35,161 nt of DNA from Porticoccaceae bacterium (GTDB lineage Bacteria; Pseudomonadota; Gammaproteobacteria; Pseudomonadales; Porticoccaceae). Of the stretch, positions 24,101 through 33,000 are shown piece by piece. Positions within the stretch are counted from its first letter, which is position 1. Each line of letters starts with the position of its first letter. A model generated the notes under the pieces. It made no database searches and was not told where the DNA came from. It saw only the letters and a program-made list of their open reading frames with translations. The DNA lies in the NCBI GenBank assembly GCA_028280905.1, contig JANQKW010000188.1:1-35161 (forward strand), in the 5' to 3' direction. A program made the position numbers and the translations under genes.

Positions 24101-26961
24101 TCCGCATTGACAAAGCCTGTGTTACATAGCTCGACAATTTTTGTGGCGTCAAGATGCAGCCATTGGCTTAAATCGCCTAATTTGCGCTGTCCGGTATTTT
24201 GGCCAGGGAGTTGCTCCAGGGAGATTCGATTACTCACACCCCAGTTGGCTAACCACTTGGGCTGCTGTGTGTAAGCGATGGCTTGTGGATTAACCACACC
24301 GAATATGTGAGCAAACCCTTGATTAATGCGCTCTGCGTTCGACCGATTGATAGTAACGACCTGGCTTAGCCTCGCGAAATCGATGCCGAGGTGGGTTAGA
24401 TACGCCTGAGTTCGCTTAAGCTCACGGCCGTAGCCCATTGTCCAGGGGAACGTCTGTTCCGCCAATAGTTCGTAGGCGACCGGATTGATGTGTTGAGGCT
24501 CCGCGCGCAGCCGCTCAGGTTCCCAGCTGGTTTGCTCGGCACTGAGCGGCTGGTCTGTCACCATTGATTCAAGCACTTCATTGGTTAAATCAATGTATGG
24601 CATCAAGGTATCTGAGTTCGCGCAATTAAGATCCAGATCTTTGATATCGGGGCGTCGTTCATCCAATAGCGCAATACCGGTATCGGCGCCGTATTCAGCG
24701 CGCTTTAAAAATCGATACAAATCCAGCAAGTAGGCTGAAGGGCTAAAAGTAGAGGTACAATGTTCGCAATTATTATTCAGTGAATCGCCGAATAGCTGAC
24801 TGACCAACGTGGTCTTTTTATCGGGGTCATTGGGCGGCAGTTGAATGGATAACGCGGTTGTCATGCTCCCCAGATGCGCCGATTTATCGTAAATCTGGTT
24901 TGAGATCGCCTGCTGCATTTGTGGCAACATGGCTTCGCGAAACCTGTCTTTGGTGCGATCAATCACGTCCATGCTGGATAAGATGTTCTCTGCCATTAAC
25001 TGCTCAGCATGAACAGCACGCCCAGGAAGCGGGCAAATCACATACAGGGTTGCCAGGTCGGCCAGATCGCTCAAGCCTTCGTCATTTGCTAGAGCGCGCA
25101 GGGATTCCGCTTGTTCAAGATTGATTTCTAGCTTTGCCAAAAGCCGGCTCGCACGGTCTTGTGCGGTATCGACATTAGACTGCTTCAGGTTGTGCAGAAA
25201 ATGAAGATGCGGGTTTCGTTTCTCTATAATATCGAAAAGCGCGTCTCTATAATTCCGCTGTCTCTCGTTGTTAGTTTTTCCCTGGATTTCATCGGGCATT
25301 TCATTGCCAGCCTTAACAGCTTCCAGCAATGTGCTTCGATCAACGACCACCAGCTTCGCGATATTACTGACCGAGTGGTTTTCATAAAGATAAATAGCTA
25401 TCGTTGCGTCTTTCTCCAGCGTCTGCCAGATCGCAATTAGATCGCGCAGTTTGTTGGTTTTCTGCGCCCCAACAATGCCTTGAATATCACCCCATTTTTG
25501 TTCTTCACCCTGCTCGGAAAGCGTAATAGCAATTACCGGCCCCTTTTTTGTTTTCGCCACGCCGACAGCATCTAATAGTTTAGAAAGATCGGAATCACCA
25601 TCCTTGTAATACTGAGTACGTAATTCGTTAATGAGCCGGATAGTGTCTTCGATAGCTATTTTCGAAATCCAGCGCGATTCAAACGCTTCCTTAAGCAGTG
25701 TTCGTATCTTCTCATCGCCGGTCCCCAAAACTCCGTCCAGAGTAGGATGAAGGCCACCTGCAGTGAGCGCAAAAAACGGTTCTGCTAGCGCCTCATATTT
25801 GGCAGGCTGCTTGAGTAATTCAATCAAATCCCAGGCCCGCACAAAATGAGCCAAGACAATCGAATTCTGGTTGGTTTCTTCCGCTAACAGCGCAACGTCT
25901 TCAACATCCAAAGCCGTCGGGGACTTACCTTCCAAAAAAGGCTCTGTATCATTTAGTAATTGCGTATACAGGGGAACGCCGGCGAAAGTCTCGTCAGACA
26001 ACGAAAAATCAACCCGCTCACTTGGGCCAGCTTTGGTGATCAAACCAGAAGTGGCCAGTTGTTTATTACCTTTGAAAACCTTGACCAACAAATTAGGGGC
26101 TTTTCTCTCATCCGCTGGCAGGTAATAAATACGATAGCGCCCTTGGGCAGCGGTCGTTGCGCCGCCCAAAGTAATAAGATCGCCAATGGTCTTGTCGTAT
26201 GCTTTTACCTGAATCCCGTTTTGTGGCTCTCCTCCTTCACCGGCAACCACTCCCTGAACGACCCAACCCGAATCTTCAGGGCCGGTTGACCAACCAGTAT
26301 TGTCTGTTTGATTCTCTGGGCCGGGCTGCGGTTGCTTCTTGGCTTTTAATACCGAAACAATAAACCAAGCTTCACCGGACTCGTCGGGCTCTCCACTTTT
26401 CACAGTGAGATAGGTAACACCATCTAATTCAGCTCGGAATTTTGGCGACGCCCAATCGACATCTTTAGGGTTTATCGGTAACTGAAAATACGCGCGATCT
26501 TCTTTATCGGCTTCAACAGGGCCGAGTTTGTACTCTTTTCCATCTACCGAGGAGAAAATAGCGTAGACGCTTGAGCCCGCCAGCCGTTTTCCGTCATCGG
26601 CTTCAAGAATTGCGATAAGTTGCACTCGCGAACGGCTCTCGGTCTCTTCTGAGTCACCGGAACCCAGTTTTTGTGCGACAAGAATGTATCTAAATTGCTC
26701 GCGCGAAACTCGTGTGGGGCCACCTAACGTGAGCCAGGGTGTAAGCTGATCACCCAGCGTTATCTGATAGCTGCTTTTTTCGAAGTCGATTAACTGAAAT
26801 ATTTTTTTGGCAAAATTAACCGCCGCAATTTCTCCGCGTCCGTTTGACTTACGCGAGGGCAGTCGGCGCTCAGTGCCATCCTTAAATACAAGCTTGATTG
26901 AAAGCACTGCATTTTTTAGTGCGTTTTCCTTTCCATCAATTAATCTAATATTGAGCTTCAC
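18163..26961 (-). CDS. Tc (ABC) toxin subunit A, TcA-type pore and translocation protein
   Basis: About 2932 aa from the GTG at 26961 (AGGAG 6 nt upstream; a TTG one codon earlier is possible). Approximate order: three N-terminal beta-sandwich-like segments (residues 1-95, 110-210 and 232-325, the last resembling a transthyretin or carboxypeptidase regulatory domain); a helical shell start (PLYTQLLNDTEPFLEGKSPT, ~335); the VRP1/SpvA-like block (NNCEHCTSTFSPSAYLLDLY, ~725); a neuraminidase-like domain (KYYWCKRDSNGLWDGWQAIE, ~1540); SVYNWEIFFHAPFAIAKQLT (~2060); two long coiled-coil helices (~2350-2425 and 2510-2608) around a Gly/Ala-rich hydrophobic hairpin (~2430-2505), the putative channel tip; and the TcB-binding domain (~2608-2900). 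In known Tc toxins TcA pentamers bind cells, form a pH-triggered channel and inject the TcC toxin. At ~2930 residues it exceeds the usual ~2400-2500 by about the N-terminal extension. Confidence 0.92.
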   Translation of the reverse strand: MKLNIRLIDGKENALKNAVLSIKLVFKDGTERRLPSRKSNGRGEIAAVNFAKKIFQLIDFEKSSYQITLGDQLTPWLTLGGPTRVSREQFRYILVAQKLGSGDSEETESRSRVQLIAILEADDGKRLAGSSVYAIFSSVDGKEYKLGPVEADKEDRAYFQLPINPKDVDWASPKFRAELDGVTYLTVKSGEPDESGEAWFIVSVLKAKKQPQPGPENQTDNTGWSTGPEDSGWVVQGVVAGEGGEPQNGIQVKAYDKTIGDLITLGGATTAAQGRYRIYYLPADERKAPNLLVKVFKGNKQLATSGLITKAGPSERVDFSLSDETFAGVPLYTQLLNDTEPFLEGKSPTALDVEDVALLAEETNQNSIVLAHFVRAWDLIELLKQPAKYEALAEPFFALTAGGLHPTLDGVLGTGDEKIRTLLKEAFESRWISKIAIEDTIRLINELRTQYYKDGDSDLSKLLDAVGVAKTKKGPVIAITLSEQGEEQKWGDIQGIVGAQKTNKLRDLIAIWQTLEKDATIAIYLYENHSVSNIAKLVVVDRSTLLEAVKAGNEMPDEIQGKTNNERQRNYRDALFDIIEKRNPHLHFLHNLKQSNVDTAQDRASRLLAKLEINLEQAESLRALANDEGLSDLADLATLYVICPLPGRAVHAEQLMAENILSSMDVIDRTKDRFREAMLPQMQQAISNQIYDKSAHLGSMTTALSIQLPPNDPDKKTTLVSQLFGDSLNNNCEHCTSTFSPSAYLLDLYRFLKRAEYGADTGIALLDERRPDIKDLDLNCANSDTLMPYIDLTNEVLESMVTDQPLSAEQTSWEPERLRAEPQHINPVAYELLAEQTFPWTMGYGRELKRTQAYLTHLGIDFARLSQVVTINRSNAERINQGFAHIFGVVNPQAIAYTQQPKWLANWGVSNRISLEQLPGQNTGQRKLGDLSQWLHLDATKIVELCNTGFVNADLGTFDSLGNIDWSLLDDETLRKLQFFGRLHLQTGYSAGLLDRLFALEVFDATKPLVWRENLSAIEQLSRLLKTPADELLLLWEQDANIRRAVLAEEFGLSDDLYATLEEAVQQTSDTPAGLLHITHLVADLARHDLDLEDAICLLSVAAAGHNFSYESNLSLLDQLQTAMAETADEAQEGLPPAIAALVDRLSEAWAVSSSTILLTSAQQQDFLAQLSEASDENNNDLVDGLIKMSKLAWLQEKLAFSEEDLSTVIETAANMAWLDPSNLPSRQADSAASLIELINLAEHQRVNQLYFSTENSLFVSLKGNQSLVQALSADQGLWSEQSLSYLLGADALNFSSKNDFINKGGFLALSQLLEVLQSTGGSAEQVWSAIRGHDASEAQDLLQLSVPENDYWDLLRQLNDPIREDCRQRLVETALTQSRNKGKKLGFQNTHELYEHVLIDPEMSACFDTSRTKQAIAGLQQLIQRIMLNLETDCSFNSQDIEQWAWRKNYRVWEANRKVFLTPENWVEPELRDNKSELFVELETELLQGEVDAERAEKTLLNYARGLLSLSRMEMVASLQDVEANRHYVFARSSDHPRKYYWCKRDSNGLWDGWQAIEQEIEGDHLLPVIFQNRIFLFWLNLAEKVNISHRRYKERLAAIEADEEICRDEINEKSRLIQDYIDAIDKYESYARDNYAGMGFMWSHVVDNLEGRKSEAEELLIDLKHDLVSLKSQKDALALSYTYFECSLSWSQFDPTTGWAAGRRSVDSVNTIYEREGEDEDTHLRHSTSIWLLAKPNLNDLDIELRTSAGNANGKSYAYRLGLFEFDPVLEQIAAKDERQAPQFEIPYHFSSMFPKGQYYGSIHPLPWLKLDIEGQDQTLVSWDSNVGARVYPERILGYNPNYSPFLFGHKNRSYFFEPTNKSLSKPLVNVADVPKVPANQTRELLRAANTNFQALSLIHGSQILDTTISSVFANVGMRTAATPVGRSDGKLADGRPSSDLSLNTTPATSKDWAGIESVMRPEVAPVTQAVGKLSESNKWNVSVLYHPFADIIVEELYRGGIDALYRPDADSGHSNAIALKRQSIQRGLFNSELAPTSLVELNEENEERFEFNRRHAYSVYNWEIFFHAPFAIAKQLTRNRKYEDAQKWLHYIFDPVSKDNTSNRSSWRFRPFFDEHLRLLDGSQDEITEFAEQNFGEFEAQVAEWEQNPFNPHAIARLRNVSYMRATFIAYIDNLLAWADDLFRRDTMESVAEAAQLYIHAAQIIGPAPVAMPKAGLRSNSRTLQEHDEGKEQVHPLLVASGVNLPPAKPDQNDFYTEMGAFCIPANDRIEEYWNTVADRLFKIRHCMNIEGVERTLALYQPPIDPAMLVKAAAAGVDIGAAISGMSAPLPHYRFNYMLQKAKEFAGEVRSLGGALLSALEKQDAEELSQLRSNHELGMQKRILEIKKERLKETQEAHASIEKGLFAAMDRRDYYQDLINEGNLFQEDLETALLMGANLYSTRAEVTNAVASTLFAFPQLGVVGFQPQVEVGGVNMGHLTQAMGNTYQAVGGLLNRTAGLLARDASNVRREMEWQFQVDQAKREIERIEKDQLASEIRMAIAEKEIADQEQQIANSEEADLFLRDKFTNAQLYGWMVSQLSALHYQAYQLALSMAKQAEACLNFELDDAPASIIEFSYWDGMKKGLLSGERLIHDLNRLDAHYIANNDRKLELSKHVSLHRVDANSLIELKRSGTCEFSIPEYIFDLDYPDHVNRRIKSVSLTIPAVSGPYTTLSCELSLSAEGSQADSIALSSAQNDSGLFQFDLRDERYLPFEGRPVTGLWKLELPPTSIAQFDYSTISDVILTINYTARSDASRREQRISELESANFSNSEFVQLLSMRTHFSDIWHQLSNAGEEGDPSPVNLTFVPHHFPYIAAARGISLSSCAMVVQEKTGTLREVEPMLEFSGLTLDSEIGIEVQEAAVLQTLALARDFKDIFILVSYSIGRA

Positions 26962-27067
26962 CAATCACTCCTTGCACTAAATCAATTAAACCTAACATTC
27001 AATTTAAATATCTGAATCATTTGTATGCAGAAGCCAAGGTTCAGAATGAATAATCTTTTCATTCCGG

Positions 27068-30000
27068 TCACCTATCTCCAATCCTGCATTTTTTTTCTAA
27101 AAATTCCTCTGGGGTAATAGGATCAGTTTCAATTAACTTGATAGCTTCATCCAATAATTCAGGGTTTGCTGTCCTTTGCCAGCCCAACCAGGTCCAGTGA
27201 CCGCCAACTGAGCCCGGGATTGCTTCTTCAAGAAAATCTAATGCAGCCTCTCTATTTTGCCGTTTAATTACATGGGGATTATCTGGCCTATCGCTTGCCA
27301 TAAATACAAATGGGGCTCCCCGCCTAAAAACGGCGGTTGCTAGCATTCCGATAAACATATCCTCAGCAAATTTTTTAGAATTCTTATTAAACTCTTCTTC
27401 TGTAGTAGAATCTTTAACATAGTAAGTAAAAGTTCCGACTGAAACTGCTATAAACAACATTGATCCAACTGAGGCTGAACCTCGTCGGCTCATTCTTTGC
27501 CCTCGAGGATACATCTCTTTCCCACCTGGAAACCGAACTACTTTTGCACCCAAATTCGTACCTTTCAGTGCTTTCAGGTTTTGTTGTACTTTTTGCCATG
27601 AAAGACCCATTTTTTTTATTTGATCAAACAAAGAACTCCTATCAAGATAAGCTATATTTCCAGAGGTAGTGCCGCCACTTAATCTAGTAGCATGCGACAT
27701 ATTAAGTGTATCTGCTGTTGCTTGAGCAATAAATCTGATCTTGGCACCAGCTTTAATCAACGGTCGGTAGATTTTTTGATTTTTCGTAAACGATGAATCT
27801 TTACTGATCTTATTTTCATGCACGACTAATTTACCACTATCATCAAGATACATAAAATCTGGTCTTCCTCTAATCCATGTTTTTGTTTTTGGATCGTACA
27901 CTTCTATATATGCCTCCCTAACATAGGTAGTACCTCTAGCCTTAAGAGCGGCTTCAAATACATCATCAACCTGCCACTCTGAAGTAATCCTTCCAGCTAA
28001 ATCAGGCTTAACCAGCACACCTTTTGAAATATCTGTCTTTTGGCTGGATGGTTCATTACCACTAGGATCAAAAAAGTTAACCGGATTTGAAAAACTATAT
28101 TCATAGGACCCAAAAACCACCTCATCTTTACGATCTACACTTATCCATCTTGACAAGCCCAATTTGTAATACCTAGCACCGTGATAAGAAAACCCCGTCT
28201 CCTCATCTCTTTCCTTGCCCGTATATCGATACCGTTTGGCACTTTGTTCCAGATAAGCCGTTCCTGTGTGATAGGCCGTTGTGCCGTATGGGTGAGATTC
28301 TTCGTAGCTGATTAATTCTAAATTCTCTCCAATTTCCCAGCAGGCGGAACCCAGGTGATTATCCAACTGGTAGCGGATGACCGGTTGATCCGAAACTATT
28401 CCATTATTTTCGACAGTCTTGGTTTCAACTAACGCGATTCGCCTCTGGTCATCCATGACATGCAACGTTTCTCGTTCCAGCTGCAAGCCGGATAGGTTGC
28501 GCTCTCGATACAACTCCCAGCCACCGAGATAGATGCGCTCTTTAACCAGCGAGCCATTGGTTTCAACAATTTTGCGAGTACGCTCGCCACCTACATCGTA
28601 CACATAATAAGCATCGCCACCCCCTTGTAGATCAACGTGCCTGAGCTGCTCGGCGTAATCCCAATCCATTGTCGGCAGATGAGCCATTGAGGTGATGCTG
28701 CCACGCGCGTTGTACCCATAGTGTTCGGTGGGCACCTCGGCACAACTTAAGGTTGTTGCAAGCAGGCGATTGCTATCTGACGCTGTTTCGTAGGTTCGAG
28801 TCCAACCACTATTACTTTGGTTATTGCCGCCAAAGCGAGTATGGGACATTTCTTCGATATTGCCCGCTGCATCGTATTCATAGCTTTGTGCATAGCGCTG
28901 TAATTCATTGTGGTTGCCTTGCGAAAGTGCAAAAAAGCCTTGTTGGGGGTTGGGGCAGTTAGCCTGGACTGCATGCTCTCTGCCCGTGGCAGAAACTAGC
29001 CGATACAACGCATCGTATAGATATTGGCTATGCGGTTCCACGGCAACATTGTCAAAGTAGGTAGTGCTTTGCGCTGCATCATAAATCTCTGTGATATTGC
29101 CCACAGGATCATATGTATAGGAGAGATTTTGCCTTTCTACGTTGCCCGCCCTGGTAATAAGCTGCTTAAGACGATAGGTATCGTCTTCGTAGTAATAGCT
29201 AGTGATTAAGCCGTTGCCATATTGAATAGACTGCCGCTGCCCTTTAGCGTCGTATTCAATGCTTTCGACATAGATTTTTTCAGTTTCACCTACGGCTGAA
29301 ACAAGGACTTTATCAAGCGCTCCGGATTCATTGTACTGCGGCCTTGATACACTTATTTGCCTAGTATCGTGGTGTGGCGCAACTGTGAGTGTAGTGCGAC
29401 TAAGCGCATCGTATTCTGCTGTTGTGAAAAAGCTTTCTGGTTCTAATTGTTCTTCCCTTCGTTCAGCTTCGGCATACCAATCAATCGTCTGTTTGTACTC
29501 CTGAGCCAGAGTGCGCTTTGATTGCAACACATTGCCTTTAAAGTCGACTTTAAGGAGTTGCGTACGCCCTGACTGATCAAATGCTTCCGCCACTTGGCCG
29601 ATCAAATTATTTTCTATATTTGTCGGAGAATCCGAGCTATCGCTATCCACGTAGAATTGCTGTGATACGGTTTTCCATCCGTCTTCTTCTTTAACGCGGC
29701 TGGCTATAGGGCGTTGCAAGCTATCGTAGAGACTCTCGAACTCGTGGTCGCGACTATCCCAGCTTCGCTGGGCTTTGCCTTGAATATCAAAAAAAGTCCA
29801 TTTTTCGCCGCCATCCATACTACTTTGATAGAGCGCCGGTTTGGGGTTTTCTTCATCAGGTGGTGGCAACATGTTGTAGCGATAACGCATCACAGTATTT
29901 CCGCGCGCATCGGTTACCGAGAGCATATTCCCCTCAACGTCTAAACTGGTCTGGGTGTTATAGAAGTGATCTTCAAACTGTCCGGGCACGGTCTTCGATT

Positions 30001-33000
30001 CCAGGCGGTTGTGCACACTAGCATAAATGGTTCGGCCGAGAGAATCCGTGTGCACTGTGCTCGGCGTCTGCGCGTGAGCTTCGCTAATTTCCGCTGCACG
30101 ACGATGTCTGGCTATTTCAGCTTCAGTTTCGCCCTTTCCTTGAATACGTTCCTGGTACCAACTCGGTAATACCAGTGTTTTCTCCAGCGGTGAGAAAAAA
30201 TGCCCAACGTCCTGGTCCAGCCGAATATCAGTCAGCTTGTCGCCGTTTGAATCCATTAAAAACAGACTGTCATTTACATCCCAACTTTTTTGTTGCCAGG
30301 CATCAAACACGACTTTTTCGTAGGTTTTGTTGGGGTTGAGTTTGCAAACATTACGCCCTGCTGCGTCGTAAAAGAGAATAGGCGTAATCCCCACTTCGAC
30401 TAACTCGGGGTTGTCTTCAAATTCGTGGGTAACGCTAAAGTAAGGCTCATACTGCTTAACCGGGTTGCCTTTGTTATTAATGATGGTTCTTCCGTTACCT
30501 ATCCAGCGAACCGCATCACCAGTATCAACCTCTTCGACTGCCCCATCGGCAGCCATACGTTTTGCCAAGCCTGGGGTTGTTTGGTTTTTAACCATCACGA
30601 CATTCCCGGAGCCGTCTGAATATTCGAATTGGTCGATAAAATCGAGATGGCTGCTTAGCTCCTCGCGCGGCCTGTTATCGGTGAAAAAATGTTTGGTATA
30701 GGTTCTGGTTTTAACCCAAGATGGCCTAAGCGGCCCTTCATCGCTGGCGGCTTTATAAAAACCGTAGCTCATTTGCGCGGAGGGGTTCTGTAAATTATCT
30801 CCCTCGCAAATGGCATCTTGCGGGGGAGGTGTTGACTCACCGGCGCCTTCAACCTTGCCCATCACTGCCGATTTCAATACCAGGCCCAGCGCATCAGTTT
30901 CGACCGCGCTCCAGTTCAAATTGGCATCCCGTAAATGTGTTGCACTAAGCGTGCGGTAGTCATTTATCACAATGGACTGGTTGATGCGCGGCAGCGCACC
31001 AGGATTTTCTCCATCGCCGGCACGACTGACGGAAGACGAAATTGGCAACATCAAATAGCCGTCGAGATCCGTCCAGCTATAGGCACCCATTGACCCTTTC
31101 GCACCATAGGGTAGGAAAAACCTGTCTTGCGCTCTGAGCGGCTGGCTATCAAGATTGAATACCTGCGTTCCAGATGGCACCCACCAACTGCCGTCCCCTT
31201 CGAGATCGATATAGCCGCCTTGCAACGATGTGGGTGCTACCTTGTCTGCATAGATGGATTGAACCAGAGCCGATGTGAACGCGAGTTGATAGGAACGCCA
31301 GGATATACCGCGCGCGCCCATGCGGCCTGCTTCGAGTTCACCGTCCAGCGAGTGATTGGCAAAGCGCGATTGCTGCGCGCTAAGTAACCGCACCTCCCCT
31401 TCCCGAGCATGACAAATGTCCTGGCCTTCTAGTTGTCGAAGGAATTCCACCTGGTTGGTTTCCCTGTCGACCGCATAGGCTTGGCGCAATGCCGACCTGG
31501 TTAAAGGCCCGTTTTGCCAGTGCCAGCTTCTAATTCCATATTCGTAATTTTCACTGCGCCAGGATGCAGGCAGGCGCAGGGGCGCTTCGAATTGGTCAAA
31601 TCGGTGCTCCCCCAAAGACCCGAATTCGTCCTGTGTATAAGCGTTCTCAGATACAACGCAGGTTATTTTCGTCTGCAAATTCTTGATGGAATCCGGCAGG
31701 TCGGATAAGGCTGCCTGCTGCGGGTTTCTGCCGTAGTTCAGTGCCGCGGATTTTGTCGGTCGACCATAGGCGTCAAAGCCTAACACCATCTGATGGGCGA
31801 CCCTTGGATCCTCTGGTCTGCGATCCAGGCTCATCGAGATGTTTTCCGTATTGAGCACCTGGAACACCGCGTGTTTTTGTGCGCCTTTGGCTTGTAACCG
31901 GTTTATTTCGCAGGTGTTGTAGCTAACGGAAAATGGCACCGCTGCCAGATCGGTTGCATCCAGGCCATAGACTTCGGAGCGCAAAGCCATACCCTTGCAT
32001 GCGCGCAAGGCTTCGCGCCATTCCCCTGCGCTCAAACCATCGGGCGGCTGCGGTTCGGGCAGCGAAAAATGCCGCAACATGGGGTGATCGAAATACTCTT
32101 CGTGGTAGTGGTTTATGATGCGCTCCCTATCCAGATAAGCGCCCACGTGAAACCAGGTTTTGGTGAGCACCGGCGTCTGATGCAAGGCCTGCTCAACCAC
32201 ATTGCTGCTGTCCCCTCTGACAAAATGATCAAATTCTTCGGTATCGATTTGATCCACTCTGCCAAATCCGCGAAATTCTCGCTCGGCGCGATCATAGTAG
32301 CCATGATGATATGCGTAGCTGCTGGCAAACCTTGTCCCGGCGACGGCGTCAATGGTTTCTACCCTGCTTAAACAGTGAACCGGGAAATGCAGCTTAGTAA
32401 TCCAGGGTTGGCCCTTTGCTTTGTCCTGCAAATAAAAATGCGTTGAGGGGGTGTAGCTCAAGGCGACCCTGGCGCCAAAACCGTTGTGATAGTTTTTTAG
32501 CAAATGGGGCTTTTTGCCGCCCATAAGATCGACGTAGCGAATTGAATGGTGCCGATCATTAGGCGCCCCGGAGCTCCAAACCACACAGCTGGTGCCGGCG
32601 CCCAGCAAATCGATCGTGGATACACTGGCCAACTGATGAGTATTCGGGAAGGGATTCAGGGAGCCGCCTTCCTTTACCCAGCGGTTGCCGCAGCAATTTA
32701 GCCAATAATCGAAGCGATTTTGACCCAAATAGACGATATCGGCAGGGCCTGAACCATCGATGTCAGTCAGCCTGATGCTGCCAGGCTCGAACTGGTCCTC
32801 GTAGTCAAAGGTTGGCGCGTCGCTCATGGTCACTTTTTTACCAAACCTTCCATAGCCGAGATTCGGCCAATAAACCACGCTGCCATTTCGAACACGGACG
32901 ATGTCGGATAGCCCGTCTCCGGTCATGTCTGCGATGAAAATTGATTCAGCGTTGTTCGAAAATATGATTTCCGAAGAGCCGCCACCATGGGGCGCCAGGG

